64,000 nt of DNA, from NCBI RefSeq assembly GCF_000801335.2, contig NZ_JSEH01000003.1, positions 248,001 through 312,000 of the forward strand, in the 5' to 3' direction. Every line of letters starts with the position of its first letter. Positions within the stretch are counted from its first letter, which is position 1. This DNA is from Desulfovibrio sp. TomC. Lineage in GTDB: Bacteria; Desulfobacterota; Desulfovibrionia; Desulfovibrionales; Desulfovibrionaceae. The translations under genes were made by a program, and so were the position numbers. Under the pieces are notes generated by a model. The model saw only the letters and a list, made by a program, of their open reading frames with translations. It was not told where the DNA came from and did no database searches. Below are positions 52,251 through 62,151 of this stretch, piece by piece.

Positions 52251-53717
52251 TCAAGAAGTCTGTGCCAGGGGCGCAACCCGGCCGGACAAGTCCTGGGCCA
52301 GCCGTCCCAGCGTCGCCAGCGCCTGTTCCACCGCCGGGGTCCAGGCGTTGCCGTAGCTTAAGCGCAGGAAATGCTTGAACTGGTCGCAGCCGGAAAAGAT
52401 GTTGCCCGGGGCCACGCCGATGTCGAACTTCTTGGCCTCGTAAAAAAGGGCGATGGAGTCCACATTGTCGGGCATCTGTACCCAGATCACCGTGCCGCCG
52501 CTTGGATGGGTGACCCGCGTGCCTTCGGGGAAATGGCGCAGAACGCGCTCCTCGGCCATGCGGGCCTGGCGCTCGATCACGGCACGGAGCTTTCGCAGAT
52601 GGCGGTCGAAGCTGCCCTGGGCCAGATACATGGCCGCCGCGATCTGGGTGGGGGTGGCGCAACAGACGTTGGTGGTGGCTTTTATTTCAAAGGCCCGGGC
52701 GGCGTAGCGGCCGGGCAGCATGTAGCCCAGGCGAAAGCCCGGGGCCAGGGTCTTGGAAAACGACGAGCAATGCAGCACGTTGCCGCTGGCGTCAAAGGAG
52801 CGCAGGCAGCGCGGCCGCCGCTCGGAGAAGTGCAGGTCGCCGTACACGTCGTCCTCGATGACCGGCACGCCGCGTTCGGCCAACAGCGCGGCCATCTCGG
52901 CCTTGGCTTCGTCGGGAATAAGCGAGCCGTCGGGATTGTTGAAATTGGGCGTCAGGATCACGGCCCGCAGATCGAAGCGGTCCAGGGCGGAGCGCAGATC
53001 CGCCGGGCGCACTCCGCCGTCCGGGTAGGAGGGCAGCTCCACGGCCCGCAGACCGAGATTTTCCAGCAGTTGCAGGAAGCAATAATAGGTCGGGGCCGGG
53101 ATGGCCACGTTGTCCCCGGGTCGGGTCACCGAGCGCAGGGCCAGATAGAGCGCCTCCATGGCCCCGCCGGTGATCATGACGTCCTCGGCGCTGGCCGTGA
53201 TGCCGGCCTCGGCCAGTCGCCAGGCGATCTGACGGCGCAGCTCCATATTGCCGCACACGGCTTCGTACGACGTCACCCGGTCGTCGCCGGCCGCCACCTT
53301 GGCCAGCAGACGCCCCAACTGCTTGGTGGGCAACAACGCCTCGTCGGTACGGGCCACGCCCAGGGGCACGATGTCGCGTCGGGCCATGCCGTCGAGCACC
53401 TCCCGGATAAGCGCCCCCCGGGCCACGGTGGCCGGCGCTTGGGCTGGCCGGGTCGCGCCCCGCGGCGCCGCCCGCCGGGCCGGCATCTGGCGGACGAAAA
53501 ATCCCGATTTGGGCCTGGCTTCCACAATGCCGCGCCGCTCCAGCTCCAGATACGCCTGGTTGACCGTGGAGACGCTCACTCCAAGCCGGTTCCCCAGGGC
53601 CCGCAGCGACGGGATGCGCTCCCCGGCTTTCAGTTCCCCGGACTCGACGAGTCCGAGAATATGTTTCTCCACGGTGACATAGCGAAAAACTCCGGCAGCG
53701 GTTTCCGGCAGCGTCAT
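52251..53717 (-). CDS. MocR-family transcriptional regulator (GntR HTH plus aminotransferase-like domain)
   Basis: 488 aa. The N-terminal GntR winged helix is HILGLVESGELKAGERIPSLRALGNRLGVSVSTVNQAY. Next comes a fold-type I PLP domain with the Lys in CSSFSKTLAPGFRLGYM, FNNPDGSLI and EDDVYGDLHFS. The start is placed at the ATG at 53717 (AGGAG, 6-nt spacing) rather than 53735, where spacing is poor. It is divergent from a DUF2917 gene, an association common for MocR regulators. The intergenic region holds TCTGTA repeats that could be its operator. The effector may be PLP or an amino acid. Confidence 0.9.
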   Translation of the reverse strand: MTLPETAAGVFRYVTVEKHILGLVESGELKAGERIPSLRALGNRLGVSVSTVNQAYLELERRGIVEARPKSGFFVRQMPARRAAPRGATRPAQAPATVARGALIREVLDGMARRDIVPLGVARTDEALLPTKQLGRLLAKVAAGDDRVTSYEAVCGNMELRRQIAWRLAEAGITASAEDVMITGGAMEALYLALRSVTRPGDNVAIPAPTYYCFLQLLENLGLRAVELPSYPDGGVRPADLRSALDRFDLRAVILTPNFNNPDGSLIPDEAKAEMAALLAERGVPVIEDDVYGDLHFSERRPRCLRSFDASGNVLHCSSFSKTLAPGFRLGYMLPGRYAARAFEIKATTNVCCATPTQIAAAMYLAQGSFDRHLRKLRAVIERQARMAEERVLRHFPEGTRVTHPSGGTVIWVQMPDNVDSIALFYEAKKFDIGVAPGNIFSGCDQFKHFLRLSYGNAWTPAVEQALATLGRLAQDLSGRVAPLAQTS

Positions 53718-53837
53718 GATGCTCTCCTGGGTCATGCTCCGTCGTCGCCCGGATGTCTGCCGGGCCGCCTCTGGCCTCATGGGGCGTTGGTTTGACGTCT
53801 TGTCGGGCCAAGGCTGTTATGCACGTTTTTTTTGAAA

Positions 53838-53860
53838 TCTGTATCTGTAATGGTAACAGA
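53838..53860. promoter_or_regulatory. candidate MocR operator
   Basis: Two head-to-tail TCTGTA hexamers (53838-53849), the second forming TCTGT-N7-ACAGA with the inverted half at 53856-53860. Located between the divergent mocR-type gene and the DUF2917 gene. Mixed direct and inverted half-sites are typical of MocR operators. Confidence 0.5.
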
Positions 53861-53923
53861 GAATGTGGTCCAAGGGAAGCGCGCCGGAGGCCGTCGCCGC
53901 CGGGCAAGGGAAAGGAGCAGGCC

Positions 53924-54286
53924 ATGTTTGCAGATCGTGTGCGGGAAGACAGGGCGCTTGACGCCGCGCGGGTGGGGATCATCGACGAATGGCTGTCACG
54001 GTGGCGGGACAACCGGATGCTTCGGGTGCTGGCCGAGGCCGGGTCCAAACTGTTTTCGCCGGGAAAAAGCCTCTATTTCCGGCTGGGCCAGGGCAAGTAT
54101 CTGGCGCTGACCGGCGTGCGCTACTGCCGGGTGACCTGCGCCAAGGGCGTGGTCTGGGTGACGGCCTCGGGCGACGGGCGCGACACGGTGTTGACTCCGG
54201 GCGAGAGCCTGACCCTGGGTCAGGCCGGCAAGGTGATCATTTCCGGGCGCGGCGAGTCCTCGGAAGTCAAGGTGCGCTGGGACTAG
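53924..54286 (+). CDS. DUF2917 domain protein
   Basis: 120 aa, soluble. The C-terminal two thirds is a beta-rich DUF2917 domain (SLYFRLGQGKYLALTGVRYCRVTCAKGVVWVTASGDGRD, followed by TVLTPGESLTLGQAGKVIISGRG), cupin-like in look. AAAGGAG lies 6 nt before the ATG. Divergent from the MocR-type regulator, which may control it. Family function is unknown. Confidence 0.8.
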   Translation: MFADRVREDRALDAARVGIIDEWLSRWRDNRMLRVLAEAGSKLFSPGKSLYFRLGQGKYLALTGVRYCRVTCAKGVVWVTASGDGRDTVLTPGESLTLGQAGKVIISGRGESSEVKVRWD

Positions 54287-54429
54287 CGGTATGCCTGGTC
54301 ATTGCCGCAGGGGGGGCGGCGGCAACGGCGCAGGGCGGGACGAGGCCGCGATTTCGTCGGTTTGTCGCCGGCCCGTGTTGCTGCCGGGGGCGCAAGCTGG
54401 TAGGCCTTGACCGGGTCAAGGAGGACGCC

Positions 54430-55767
54430 ATGGAAGACCGCTGCCCTGTCTCTGACGCCGATACCGCCATCACCGTGCTCGGGCCGGCCAAGATTCCCTC
54501 GCCGCTGCCCTACTGCCGGTTCGACGACGACGCGGCCCGGGTGCGCCTGGAACTCGACGCCAGTGATTTCGGTTCCGGACGCGGCCCGTGCCTGGCCGAT
54601 TTCGAACTGGCCGGCCCGCGCGGACGCATCTATTTCGATTCCTCCAAGGTCAAGGTGGCCATTGTCACCTGCGGCGGGCTGTGCCCGGGCTTAAACGACG
54701 TCATCCGGGCCATCGTCATGGAGTGCCACCACAACTACCATGTGGCCGGGGTGCTCGGCATCCGGTTCGGCCTGCAAGGCTTTATCGAGTCGTATGGCCA
54801 TGCCCCGATGGATCTGACCCCCCAAAGCGTTTCCGACATCCACCAGTTCGGCGGCACCATGCTCGGTTCGAGCCGGGGACCGCAAAAGCCCGAAGATATT
54901 GTCGATTCGCTGGAACGCCTGAACGTCGGCATCCTCTTTGTCATCGGCGGCGACGGCACCATGAAGGCCGCCCGGCGCATCCAGGAGGAAATCGCCCGGC
55001 GTCGGTCGAAAATAAGCGTCATCGGCGTGCCCAAGACCATTGATAACGACGTCAATCTGGTCACCAAGTCCTTTGGCTTCGACACGGCCGTGGAAAAGGC
55101 CACCGAGGCCATCCGCTGCGCCCATACCGAGGCCATAGGCGCGCTCAACGGCGTCGGCGTGGTCAAGGTCATGGGCCGGGAATCCGGATTTATTGCCGCC
55201 CAGGCCACCTTGGCCCTCAAAGAGGTCAACTACGTCCTGGTGCCGGAATGTTCCTTTACCCTGACCGGGGAGCAGGGGCTGCTCCCGTCCCTGGAAGAAC
55301 GGCTTAAGGCCCGCAAGCACGCGGTCATCGTGGTGGCCGAGGGGGCAGGACAAAATCTGCTGCCCGATACCGGCGCGCGCGACGCCTCGGGCAATCCTGT
55401 GCTCGGCGACATCGCCCAATATCTGTGCGGGGAGATCGAGGCCTATTTCCGGGACCGGCAGATGCCGATCACGCTCAAATTTATCGACCCGAGCTACATC
55501 ATCCGGTCCGTGCCGGCCAATGCCAACGACCGGGTCTACTGCGGCTTTCTGGGCCAGAATGCGGTCCATGCCGCCATGGCCGGCAAGACCGGCATGGTGG
55601 TGTCCCGGCTCTTTGACCGCTACGTCCACCTGCCGCTCGATCTGGTCACGCTCAAGCGCAAAAAACTCAATATCTCTTCGGATTACTGGCGTTCCGTGCT
55701 CGAATCCACCGGCCAGCACGAGGTGACGCCCTTTACCGACGACCCGGTGGTGTTTTGTCCGGTGTAG
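54430..55767 (+). CDS. pfkA: ATP-dependent 6-phosphofructokinase (G104/K124 type)
   Basis: 445 aa, longer than the 320-aa bacterial PfkA. The catalytic core begins near residue 78 (VAIVTCGGLCPGLNDVIRAIV). The cofactor-determining motif is GGDGT at 173-177, which points to ATP rather than PPi. The substrate loop is PKTIDND at 201-207, with Lys where short PfkA has Gly. This combination matches the 'group X' branch known from plants and trypanosomatids. ESGFIAA and GFLGQNAVHAAMAG complete the site. The roughly 75-residue N-terminal extension is not recognised. Commits fructose 6-phosphate to glycolysis. Closed by a bidirectional terminator. Confidence 0.92.
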   Translation: MEDRCPVSDADTAITVLGPAKIPSPLPYCRFDDDAARVRLELDASDFGSGRGPCLADFELAGPRGRIYFDSSKVKVAIVTCGGLCPGLNDVIRAIVMECHHNYHVAGVLGIRFGLQGFIESYGHAPMDLTPQSVSDIHQFGGTMLGSSRGPQKPEDIVDSLERLNVGILFVIGGDGTMKAARRIQEEIARRRSKISVIGVPKTIDNDVNLVTKSFGFDTAVEKATEAIRCAHTEAIGALNGVGVVKVMGRESGFIAAQATLALKEVNYVLVPECSFTLTGEQGLLPSLEERLKARKHAVIVVAEGAGQNLLPDTGARDASGNPVLGDIAQYLCGEIEAYFRDRQMPITLKFIDPSYIIRSVPANANDRVYCGFLGQNAVHAAMAGKTGMVVSRLFDRYVHLPLDLVTLKRKKLNISSDYWRSVLESTGQHEVTPFTDDPVVFCPV

Positions 55768-55790
55768 GCCGGGACGGCGATTGTCCGCTC

Positions 55791-55827
55791 AAAGCGGCAG
55801 GGGTGGCCAGCCTCTGCCGCTTTTTTT
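55791..55827. terminator. bidirectional intrinsic terminator between pfk and tamB
   Basis: AAAGCGGCAGGGG / CCTCTGCCGCTTT stem, loop TGGCCAG, T-run of seven. Serves both convergent genes. The tamB stop codon overlaps its T-run. Confidence 0.88.
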
Positions 55828-58800
55828 AATAGTCCCACTTCCAGTTGACGCCGACGCCCTGCTTGTTGTCGGTCCCCACCCGGCTGTCCACGGTGATGTT
55901 GGGCGTGACCTGCACCTCCACGGACACGGCCCCGCTTTGCGCCCCCATGCCCTGCTCGACCCCGACCGTGACCCCCTTGAAGATCTCTTTGCCGGCCTTG
56001 AGCACGGAGCCGGCCATGCCGGCCTTGCCCGGGACAATGGTCAGCTGGTCCAGGCCGATGATGCGCCGGGTGCGGGCCAGGATGCTGGTCGGCGTGCCGC
56101 CGGCATAGAGGGAGGCGGCGGCCTGGGCCAGCTGGGCGGCCTGGAGGGGCGAGAGGGAGCCGGCGCTTTGGCCAAAGAGCAGGCGCGAGAGAATTTCGTC
56201 CCGGGGCAGGGGCGGGGTGGAGGTCAGGGTGATGCTCGGAGCCCCGGCGTCGCCGGTGATGGCGATGCCGGCGGTGATGTTGTTTTTGGTGGTTTCCGCC
56301 CGGATATCAAAGGCCGGGGTGGGCGGGGACGCGCCGGTGAAGGCCAGCTCGCCCTTGGTGATTTCCAGCGTGCTGCCCAGCAGATCCAGGCTGCCCTTGG
56401 CCACGCTGTATTTGCCGATCACCACCGGTTCGGCGGCGGTCCCGGTGATGGCCAGCTGGCCGGTCCAGCGCGATTCCAGGCCCATGCCCCGGACATAGAC
56501 GGCCTGCCCCAGGACGACCTTGAGGTCGAGGTCGATATGGCGGGCCGCAGCCGGTGGGGCGACCTTGGCCGGTTTTTTGGGGGCGGCCGGGTCATTGATG
56601 TAGGTGACCGGGATGACGGCCACATCCGGGGGCAGCGAGGTCGGCAGGTTGATGTCGGCCGGGCCGATGGCGATGGTCCCGGCGGCCCGCATGTGGTCAA
56701 GGGTGCCGGACACGGCCACGGAGCCGTCGGCCACGGCCGTGGCCAGATCGAGGCCGACCACGCGCAGCCGGGCCAGGGTGAGCTTCAGGTCCACCGGGTC
56801 TTTGGCCGGATTGGCAAAGCCGCAATGGCCGGCCAGGGTGAAACGGCCGCCCCGCCCGTCCTCGCCCGAGGCCTTGGCTATGGTCAGGACGCCGCCGGCG
56901 GCTTCGGCCTGAAGGGTCACGTTGGTGAGGACCAACCCGGCGTCGGCGTTTTCCACCCGATTGGCGGCCAGGGCCAGAGCGCCGGTCGCGGTCGGGGCGG
57001 CCACCGAGCCGCCAAGGGCCAGATCGGCGGTCAGGCGGCCGGTGAGGCGGGTATTGAAGCGGGCCAGCACGGCGGCCAGATCGGACAGGTCGGAATCGGC
57101 TGTCATCCGGCCGGACAGCGCGCCGTTTGGCGGCAGATCGAAGGCGGCCGGGGCCAGGGACAGGCGCACCGGCACTCCGGCCTGGACCGTGATGGCGTCA
57201 CCCCCGCTTTTGCCGCCCTTGCCGCCCTTGCCGGTCAGGCCGGCCGTGATGTCCAGGCGGGTGGCGGTACAGGCGGCCTTGGCCCAGAGGCCGACGCTTG
57301 GCAGGCCCTTTCCCTGTTCCGCCGCCAGCCGCAGGCCCGAGAGTGTGGCCTGGGCCGTCACCTGTGGTTTGGCCGGGCTGCCGGACAGGGTGGCGCTGAC
57401 ATCCGCCGTGCCGTCGATGCCGGCCAGACCGAAGAGGGTGAGCAGGGGCAGGGGAAAGTGCTCCACACTGACCTTGCCCGAGGCTTCAGTCGGGCCGTAG
57501 CCGCCGGCGGCAGTCACCCGGGCCTTGTCAAAGGTCAGGGCCAGCGTGTCCACTCGGGCCACGCCGCTGCCGAAATTCAGGGTTGTCGGGGCGTTTAGGG
57601 CAAAGGGATGGCCTTCCAGGCTGCCGGACAGGGTTTGCAGGGTCAGACGCTGGCGGCCGGCCTCAGCCGGGGCCAGATTGCCGCGCACCGAGGCGTCCAG
57701 GCCCATCTGGCCGTTTAGGCGTCCCTTGGCGTCGGCGGCCAGGGCCAGGGTCCGCCCGTCGCCCGAGGCTGTGGCGGAAAGGCTGGCCAGGGAGAGGCCC
57801 GAGGCTTCGATGGTCTTGCCGGCGAGGCTGGCCTTGCCCCGGGGCCGGCCGGCCAGGTCGTCGAGATTGGCCGTGGCGGTCAGGGTGCCGGCGGTCAGGC
57901 CGGGCAGGCGCAGGCCGGTTCCGGTCAGGTCAAGGGTCAGGGACTGGGTCGCCCCTTTGGCGGCCGAGGCCGAAATCTTCAGGCTGCCGCCAAGCGGCAG
58001 GCCGACAAAGCGGCCAAGTCCGGCCAGATTGGCGGCATTGCCCGATAATTTGCCGGCCACGCGCCCGGTTGCGGTGTCGATGTCGGCTTCGCCGGCAAAG
58101 GCCGCCTCCGGAGCGGTCAGCCGCAGGTCGGCCACGGTCAGGCGCGTCCCGGCCAGGACATAAGTGGTTTCCAACCGGGCCGCTTCGCCCTCGCGACGGG
58201 CCGTGAAGGTGAGTTTGCCGGCCGGACGGGTGGCGGCGTCGGCCATGGTCAGGTCACAGGCCGCGTCGGTCAGGGCCAGTTCGCCCAGGTGCAGGCGGTC
58301 GGCCTTGGCCGAGAGGGCCAGATGGGGCGAGACGAGCGGTCCGGACAGGGTGACGCCCGCCTCCAGGGACCCGGAGCAGGGTTGCCCCAGGGCCGGAGCC
58401 AGCAGGGAAAGGTCGGCCGCCTTGAGGCTGGTTTTGGCTTCGAGGTGCCCGGTTGCGGCCACAAAGCGGCCTGTGCCGGCGAGGCTGACTCCTTTGCCGG
58501 TCAGGGAGAGTTCGGACAGGGTTGCGCCGTCCGGGGAAAATGCGCCGTCGACAGACAGCCCCGGGGCCGGGCCGAGCAGGGCGGCCAGGGCAGCGGCGGC
58601 GGTATCGGCCGGGTCCGGGGCGGCCAGCCGGGCCAGGGACACGACCGCCTTGGCCGTGCCGTGGCCGTTTGGATCGGAAGCGATGTCGGCGGCCACGGTG
58701 GCGCTGCCGCCGAGGCGCAGGCCGCCCAGGGAGGCGGCTCCGGCCACGTCGCCAAGGGCCACGGCCACATGCCCGGCCAGGGTTTCGCCGCTGATCCGTC

Positions 58801-60283
58801 CGCCGCCCAGGGTGGCCGAACCGCCGGCTCCGGTCAGGGCGGCGTTCTCGATGGCCAACGCGCCGTCCGGGGCCAGGCTGCCGTTGGCGGCAAGCTCCAG
58901 GGACTGGCCCAGAAGCGTTGTGCCGTCAGGACCGGCCAGACCGCGCAAGGTGCCGGAAACGGCCAGGATTGCGCCGGGAAAATCGTTGGTCATGGGCCGG
59001 GGTGTCTGGGCCGTGGCGGTCAAAGCGGCGTCAGCCAGGGTGACCGGACCGGCGTGGAAATTGTGCGCGGTGATGCTGGCCGCCAGGTTTGGCTGCAACA
59101 GCGTGCCCGAGGCCGTCATATCGGCTCCAAGCGTTCCACCGAGCGTCCCGTCCAGGCGGGAGGCGTCGGTTATAGCCAGCTTGGCCGTGGCCGACAGGGC
59201 GTTGCCGACCGGGTCCAGGCGGGCGGCCAGGGCCAGGGAGCCGGCGGCGGCGTCCAGCGTGAGCTTGTCCAGGAACAGGGCGTCGGTGGTGATGCCCACC
59301 CGGGCGGCTACGGAACAATGGGGCCGCGGGCCAAGCAGGCCCTCGAAAAAGGCCGGGAGCAGGCCCGGCGGCGGCGCGGCACGAGCCTCCAGGGTAAAGG
59401 CGGCCAGGGCGTCCTTGGCCAGGGGCACGGCCAGCCCCAGGTCCATGGCCAAAAGCGGCGTGGTCCCGAGTTTGGCGCTTAAGCGTCCTTTCCAAGCGTC
59501 CAGCGGACCGTCGCCGGTCAGGGCCGCATCCAGGGCCGGGGCATTCGGGCCGGCCAGGGCGCAGCACAGGAGGCCCCCGGCCGCGTCGTTTAAGTGGGCC
59601 TTCACCGCCAGCCGCCAGTCGGCGTAATTGAGCGCCGCGCCCACATTGAGCGTCAGCGGCATGTCGCCGTCCAGGCGCTTGGCGTCAAGGGCCAGAGCCA
59701 CGGCTCCCTGGCCGGATTCGGCCAGCCGGCCATTGATGGACAGGACGGCGGCCTGTCCGGCCAGTTCTTTGTCCAGCATTAGCCGGTTGACGGCGAGGCG
59801 GTCCAACAGAATGGGCGGCAGGGAGGGGAAACGCGGCGGCCACGTAAGCGGCGTCGGGGTGGAATGGGTGTCCGGAACCTGGGGGGCGCGCAGCAGGCGC
59901 ACCACATCGGCGGCGATTTCGCGGATCTCGATGCGCCCGCGCAACAGGGCCGCCGGCGACCAGGACACGGCCGCGTCGCCGATGACCAGCCAGGGACCCT
60001 TGGCATCGGCCAGGGCAAAGCGCCCGACCCGCAGGGAAAAGGGCAAGACGCCGGAGACGTCCTCGATGCGGGCCTCAAAGCCGCTGCCGGCGGCGATGCC
60101 GCGTTCGGCCAGTCGTGCGGCGGTGCGCAGGCCGACCGGGGTCAGCAAAAAAGCCCACAGGCCGGCCAGAATCACGGCTGCTGCGGCCAGACCCCGCAAT
60201 AGGGAGCGGGTCCAGGGCCGGTGCGGGACGGGAGCCGGGGACGGCCTAGAAGGATTGTCCGATGCTGCAGTAGAATTGGGCAA
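55826..60283 (-). CDS. tamB: TamB-like translocation and assembly module protein (AsmA-like/DUF490)
   Basis: About 1485 aa, within the TamB range. An N-terminal membrane anchor (SLLRGLAAAAVILAGLWAFLL) precedes a very long run of repeating beta segments rich in Ala, Gly, Leu and Thr, which build the hydrophobic groove of a periplasm-spanning lipid-transfer or OMP-assembly bridge. The C-terminal DUF490 part is recognisable (TPAFDIRAETTKNNITAGIAITGDAGAPSITLTS, RDEILSRLLFGQSAG) and ends in WKWDY. It pairs with TamA upstream. The start is unclear: TTG at 60283 overlaps tamA by 38 nt with a distant AAGGA, and no ATG is available before the anchor. Confidence 0.9.
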   Translation of the reverse strand: MPNSTAASDNPSRPSPAPVPHRPWTRSLLRGLAAAAVILAGLWAFLLTPVGLRTAARLAERGIAAGSGFEARIEDVSGVLPFSLRVGRFALADAKGPWLVIGDAAVSWSPAALLRGRIEIREIAADVVRLLRAPQVPDTHSTPTPLTWPPRFPSLPPILLDRLAVNRLMLDKELAGQAAVLSINGRLAESGQGAVALALDAKRLDGDMPLTLNVGAALNYADWRLAVKAHLNDAAGGLLCCALAGPNAPALDAALTGDGPLDAWKGRLSAKLGTTPLLAMDLGLAVPLAKDALAAFTLEARAAPPPGLLPAFFEGLLGPRPHCSVAARVGITTDALFLDKLTLDAAAGSLALAARLDPVGNALSATAKLAITDASRLDGTLGGTLGADMTASGTLLQPNLAASITAHNFHAGPVTLADAALTATAQTPRPMTNDFPGAILAVSGTLRGLAGPDGTTLLGQSLELAANGSLAPDGALAIENAALTGAGGSATLGGGRISGETLAGHVAVALGDVAGAASLGGLRLGGSATVAADIASDPNGHGTAKAVVSLARLAAPDPADTAAAALAALLGPAPGLSVDGAFSPDGATLSELSLTGKGVSLAGTGRFVAATGHLEAKTSLKAADLSLLAPALGQPCSGSLEAGVTLSGPLVSPHLALSAKADRLHLGELALTDAACDLTMADAATRPAGKLTFTARREGEAARLETTYVLAGTRLTVADLRLTAPEAAFAGEADIDTATGRVAGKLSGNAANLAGLGRFVGLPLGGSLKISASAAKGATQSLTLDLTGTGLRLPGLTAGTLTATANLDDLAGRPRGKASLAGKTIEASGLSLASLSATASGDGRTLALAADAKGRLNGQMGLDASVRGNLAPAEAGRQRLTLQTLSGSLEGHPFALNAPTTLNFGSGVARVDTLALTFDKARVTAAGGYGPTEASGKVSVEHFPLPLLTLFGLAGIDGTADVSATLSGSPAKPQVTAQATLSGLRLAAEQGKGLPSVGLWAKAACTATRLDITAGLTGKGGKGGKSGGDAITVQAGVPVRLSLAPAAFDLPPNGALSGRMTADSDLSDLAAVLARFNTRLTGRLTADLALGGSVAAPTATGALALAANRVENADAGLVLTNVTLQAEAAGGVLTIAKASGEDGRGGRFTLAGHCGFANPAKDPVDLKLTLARLRVVGLDLATAVADGSVAVSGTLDHMRAAGTIAIGPADINLPTSLPPDVAVIPVTYINDPAAPKKPAKVAPPAAARHIDLDLKVVLGQAVYVRGMGLESRWTGQLAITGTAAEPVVIGKYSVAKGSLDLLGSTLEITKGELAFTGASPPTPAFDIRAETTKNNITAGIAITGDAGAPSITLTSTPPLPRDEILSRLLFGQSAGSLSPLQAAQLAQAAASLYAGGTPTSILARTRRIIGLDQLTIVPGKAGMAGSVLKAGKEIFKGVTVGVEQGMGAQSGAVSVEVQVTPNITVDSRVGTDNKQGVGVNWKWDY

Positions 60284-62108
60284 TGTCGTCGATGTCCTTG
60301 CGCCGGGCCAGCGGGGTGGCCACGTCGATGCGCACCGGGCCGACCGGGGTAAATATCCGCAGGCCAAGGCCCGCGCCGAGCATGATGGGCTGGTCGTAGG
60401 GCGGCAGGGCGCTCGTGAAGGCTGTGCCGCCGTCCAGGAAGGGGACGATGCCGACCAGTTCCGTGACGCGCAGGCGCAGTTCCGTGGAAAAGGTCAGCAC
60501 CGAGCCGCCGCCGATGGGCGTTTTGCCGCGGGTGGGACCGACGCTCTGGTAGGAATAGCCCCGGATGGAACCGCTGCCGCCGGCGTAGTAGCGCAGGTCC
60601 GGGGACACGTCGTCGCGCTCGGCCCCGGCGTTGGCCCCGCCGGAAACGCGGGTGGCCAGGACCACGCCGGGCTTGTCCATGAGCTTTAAGTAATGGGCCA
60701 GGGAGAGTTCCGGCCGGATGAAATTCGCGCCGCCGGCCAGGGTGCCCCAGTACGGGGCCACCGAGGCGCTGGCCAGAACGCCTTTCTGGGGGTCAAGAAC
60801 GTCGTCGCGGCCGTCGTAGGTGGCTTCCACCGGCACGAACACAAAGCCGTACCGGGCGTCGTCCTCCCAGGGGCGCGACTGATCTTCTTCAATGCGCGAG
60901 GCCCGGTAGCCAAGACCGGCCCCGGCGGACAGGGAATCGGTGAACTGGCGGCGTAGCGTGGCCGTGGCCGTGGCGTTTTGGCCCTTGTACGCCTTCTTGT
61001 CCTCGTTTGCGATCCTGGCCTTGGCTCGGAAGAGATCCTTGGGCGTGATGGCGTCGGGCTTGTCAAAGGACGCCTCGCCGAATTGTTCGATGCCCGAGGC
61101 GCTGGCCGTAACCGCCATCTTTTCGCCGCCGCCAAAGAGGTTGCGGTTTTCCCAGCCGAGGTTGGCCCCGGGGCCTTCGTCGGTCTTGTAGTCCACGCCG
61201 CCTTTGATCGTGCGGTGCTTGCGTTCGACCAGGGCCACCTGGATGGGGGCTTGGCCCGTGGCCGGGTCCACCGGACCGGTTTCCACCTGCACGGCGTTAA
61301 ACAGCTCAAGGCCAGTCAGTTTGCGGCGATAGCGCTCCACGGTCCGGGCGTCGTAGGGTTCGCCGCGCAGCCAGGGCACAAGCCCGGCCAGATAGCTTTC
61401 CTTGACCGTGGTCAGGCCGGAAAAGACCACCGGGCCAAAGGCCGTGCGGGGTCCCGTGTCCACGGTCCAGACCACGCTGACGGCGTGGTTGGCGAAATCA
61501 GCCGTGACCTGCCGGTTCTCCACCTTGACGAAGGGGTGGGCGTCGTTGCGAAGCAGTTCGGTGATTTTTTCTTCGGCCTCGAGGATGGCCTTGGCCGTAA
61601 ACGGTTCTGGCACGGTCAGGCCGATCTGTCCGGGGCCGGGCAGGGCCGGGGCGTCGCTGCCGCTGGTCGGGGTCAGGACCACCCGGCGCAGGTCGAACTG
61701 CGGGCCGGCGTCGATGCGGTAGGTGAGGGCGGCCGGTGTCGCGGCGGTGTCCAGGCTGGCGGCGATGGTGGCGGCAAACCGGCCCTGGGACTGGAAGACC
61801 TTGGCAAAAGCGGCCTTGTCTTCTTCGGCCCGGCGTTCGAGCAACAGCGGCGAATCCGGCGGCGTGTCGCGCAGGGTTTCGGCCTTGGACACGCGGTGCA
61901 GCAGATCAAGGGTTTCCGGGGCGACGTCGCCTTCGTAGCGCACCACGTAGGCCAGCCCGGCCGGAACCTTGGCCGGCTCCACCCGGCTGCCGGCCAGGGC
62001 CGAAACGGCCAGAACCAGGACAAACCCGACCGGAAGCGCGAGGCCCCCGGCGGCTTTTAGAAAACGCTCCCAGTGCGCTATGCGAAGAGAAATAACTGCC
62101 ACGATCAC
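60246..62108 (-). CDS. tamA: TamA-like outer-membrane protein of the Omp85 family
   Basis: 620 aa. An N-terminal hydrophobic segment (LALPVGFVLVLAVSALAG) is a probable signal peptide. Two or three POTRA domains (about 45-290) contain YRIDAGPQFDLRRV and TVDTGPRTAFGPVVFSG. A 16-strand barrel follows with the Omp85 motif GSGSIRGYSYQSVGP and FLDGGTAF. It ends VATPLARRK...FYCSIGQSF, with the C-terminal Phe used in outer-membrane insertion. The start is GTG at 62108 (or GTG at 62102); neither has a strong site. Overlaps tamB and works with it in outer-membrane assembly. 43 bp after the P-type ATPase stop. Confidence 0.9.
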   Translation of the reverse strand: MIVAVISLRIAHWERFLKAAGGLALPVGFVLVLAVSALAGSRVEPAKVPAGLAYVVRYEGDVAPETLDLLHRVSKAETLRDTPPDSPLLLERRAEEDKAAFAKVFQSQGRFAATIAASLDTAATPAALTYRIDAGPQFDLRRVVLTPTSGSDAPALPGPGQIGLTVPEPFTAKAILEAEEKITELLRNDAHPFVKVENRQVTADFANHAVSVVWTVDTGPRTAFGPVVFSGLTTVKESYLAGLVPWLRGEPYDARTVERYRRKLTGLELFNAVQVETGPVDPATGQAPIQVALVERKHRTIKGGVDYKTDEGPGANLGWENRNLFGGGEKMAVTASASGIEQFGEASFDKPDAITPKDLFRAKARIANEDKKAYKGQNATATATLRRQFTDSLSAGAGLGYRASRIEEDQSRPWEDDARYGFVFVPVEATYDGRDDVLDPQKGVLASASVAPYWGTLAGGANFIRPELSLAHYLKLMDKPGVVLATRVSGGANAGAERDDVSPDLRYYAGGSGSIRGYSYQSVGPTRGKTPIGGGSVLTFSTELRLRVTELVGIVPFLDGGTAFTSALPPYDQPIMLGAGLGLRIFTPVGPVRIDVATPLARRKDIDDIAQFYCSIGQSF

Positions 62109-62151
62109 CCTGTATCACGAGGTCTGGCGGCCAAGCAACCGCCAGGGTGGC

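Noticed and set aside
55781-59627. Several long plus-strand open frames opposite tamB
   Set aside because: Shadow frames in GC-rich DNA with Arg/Pro/Gly-rich translations and no ribosome sites.
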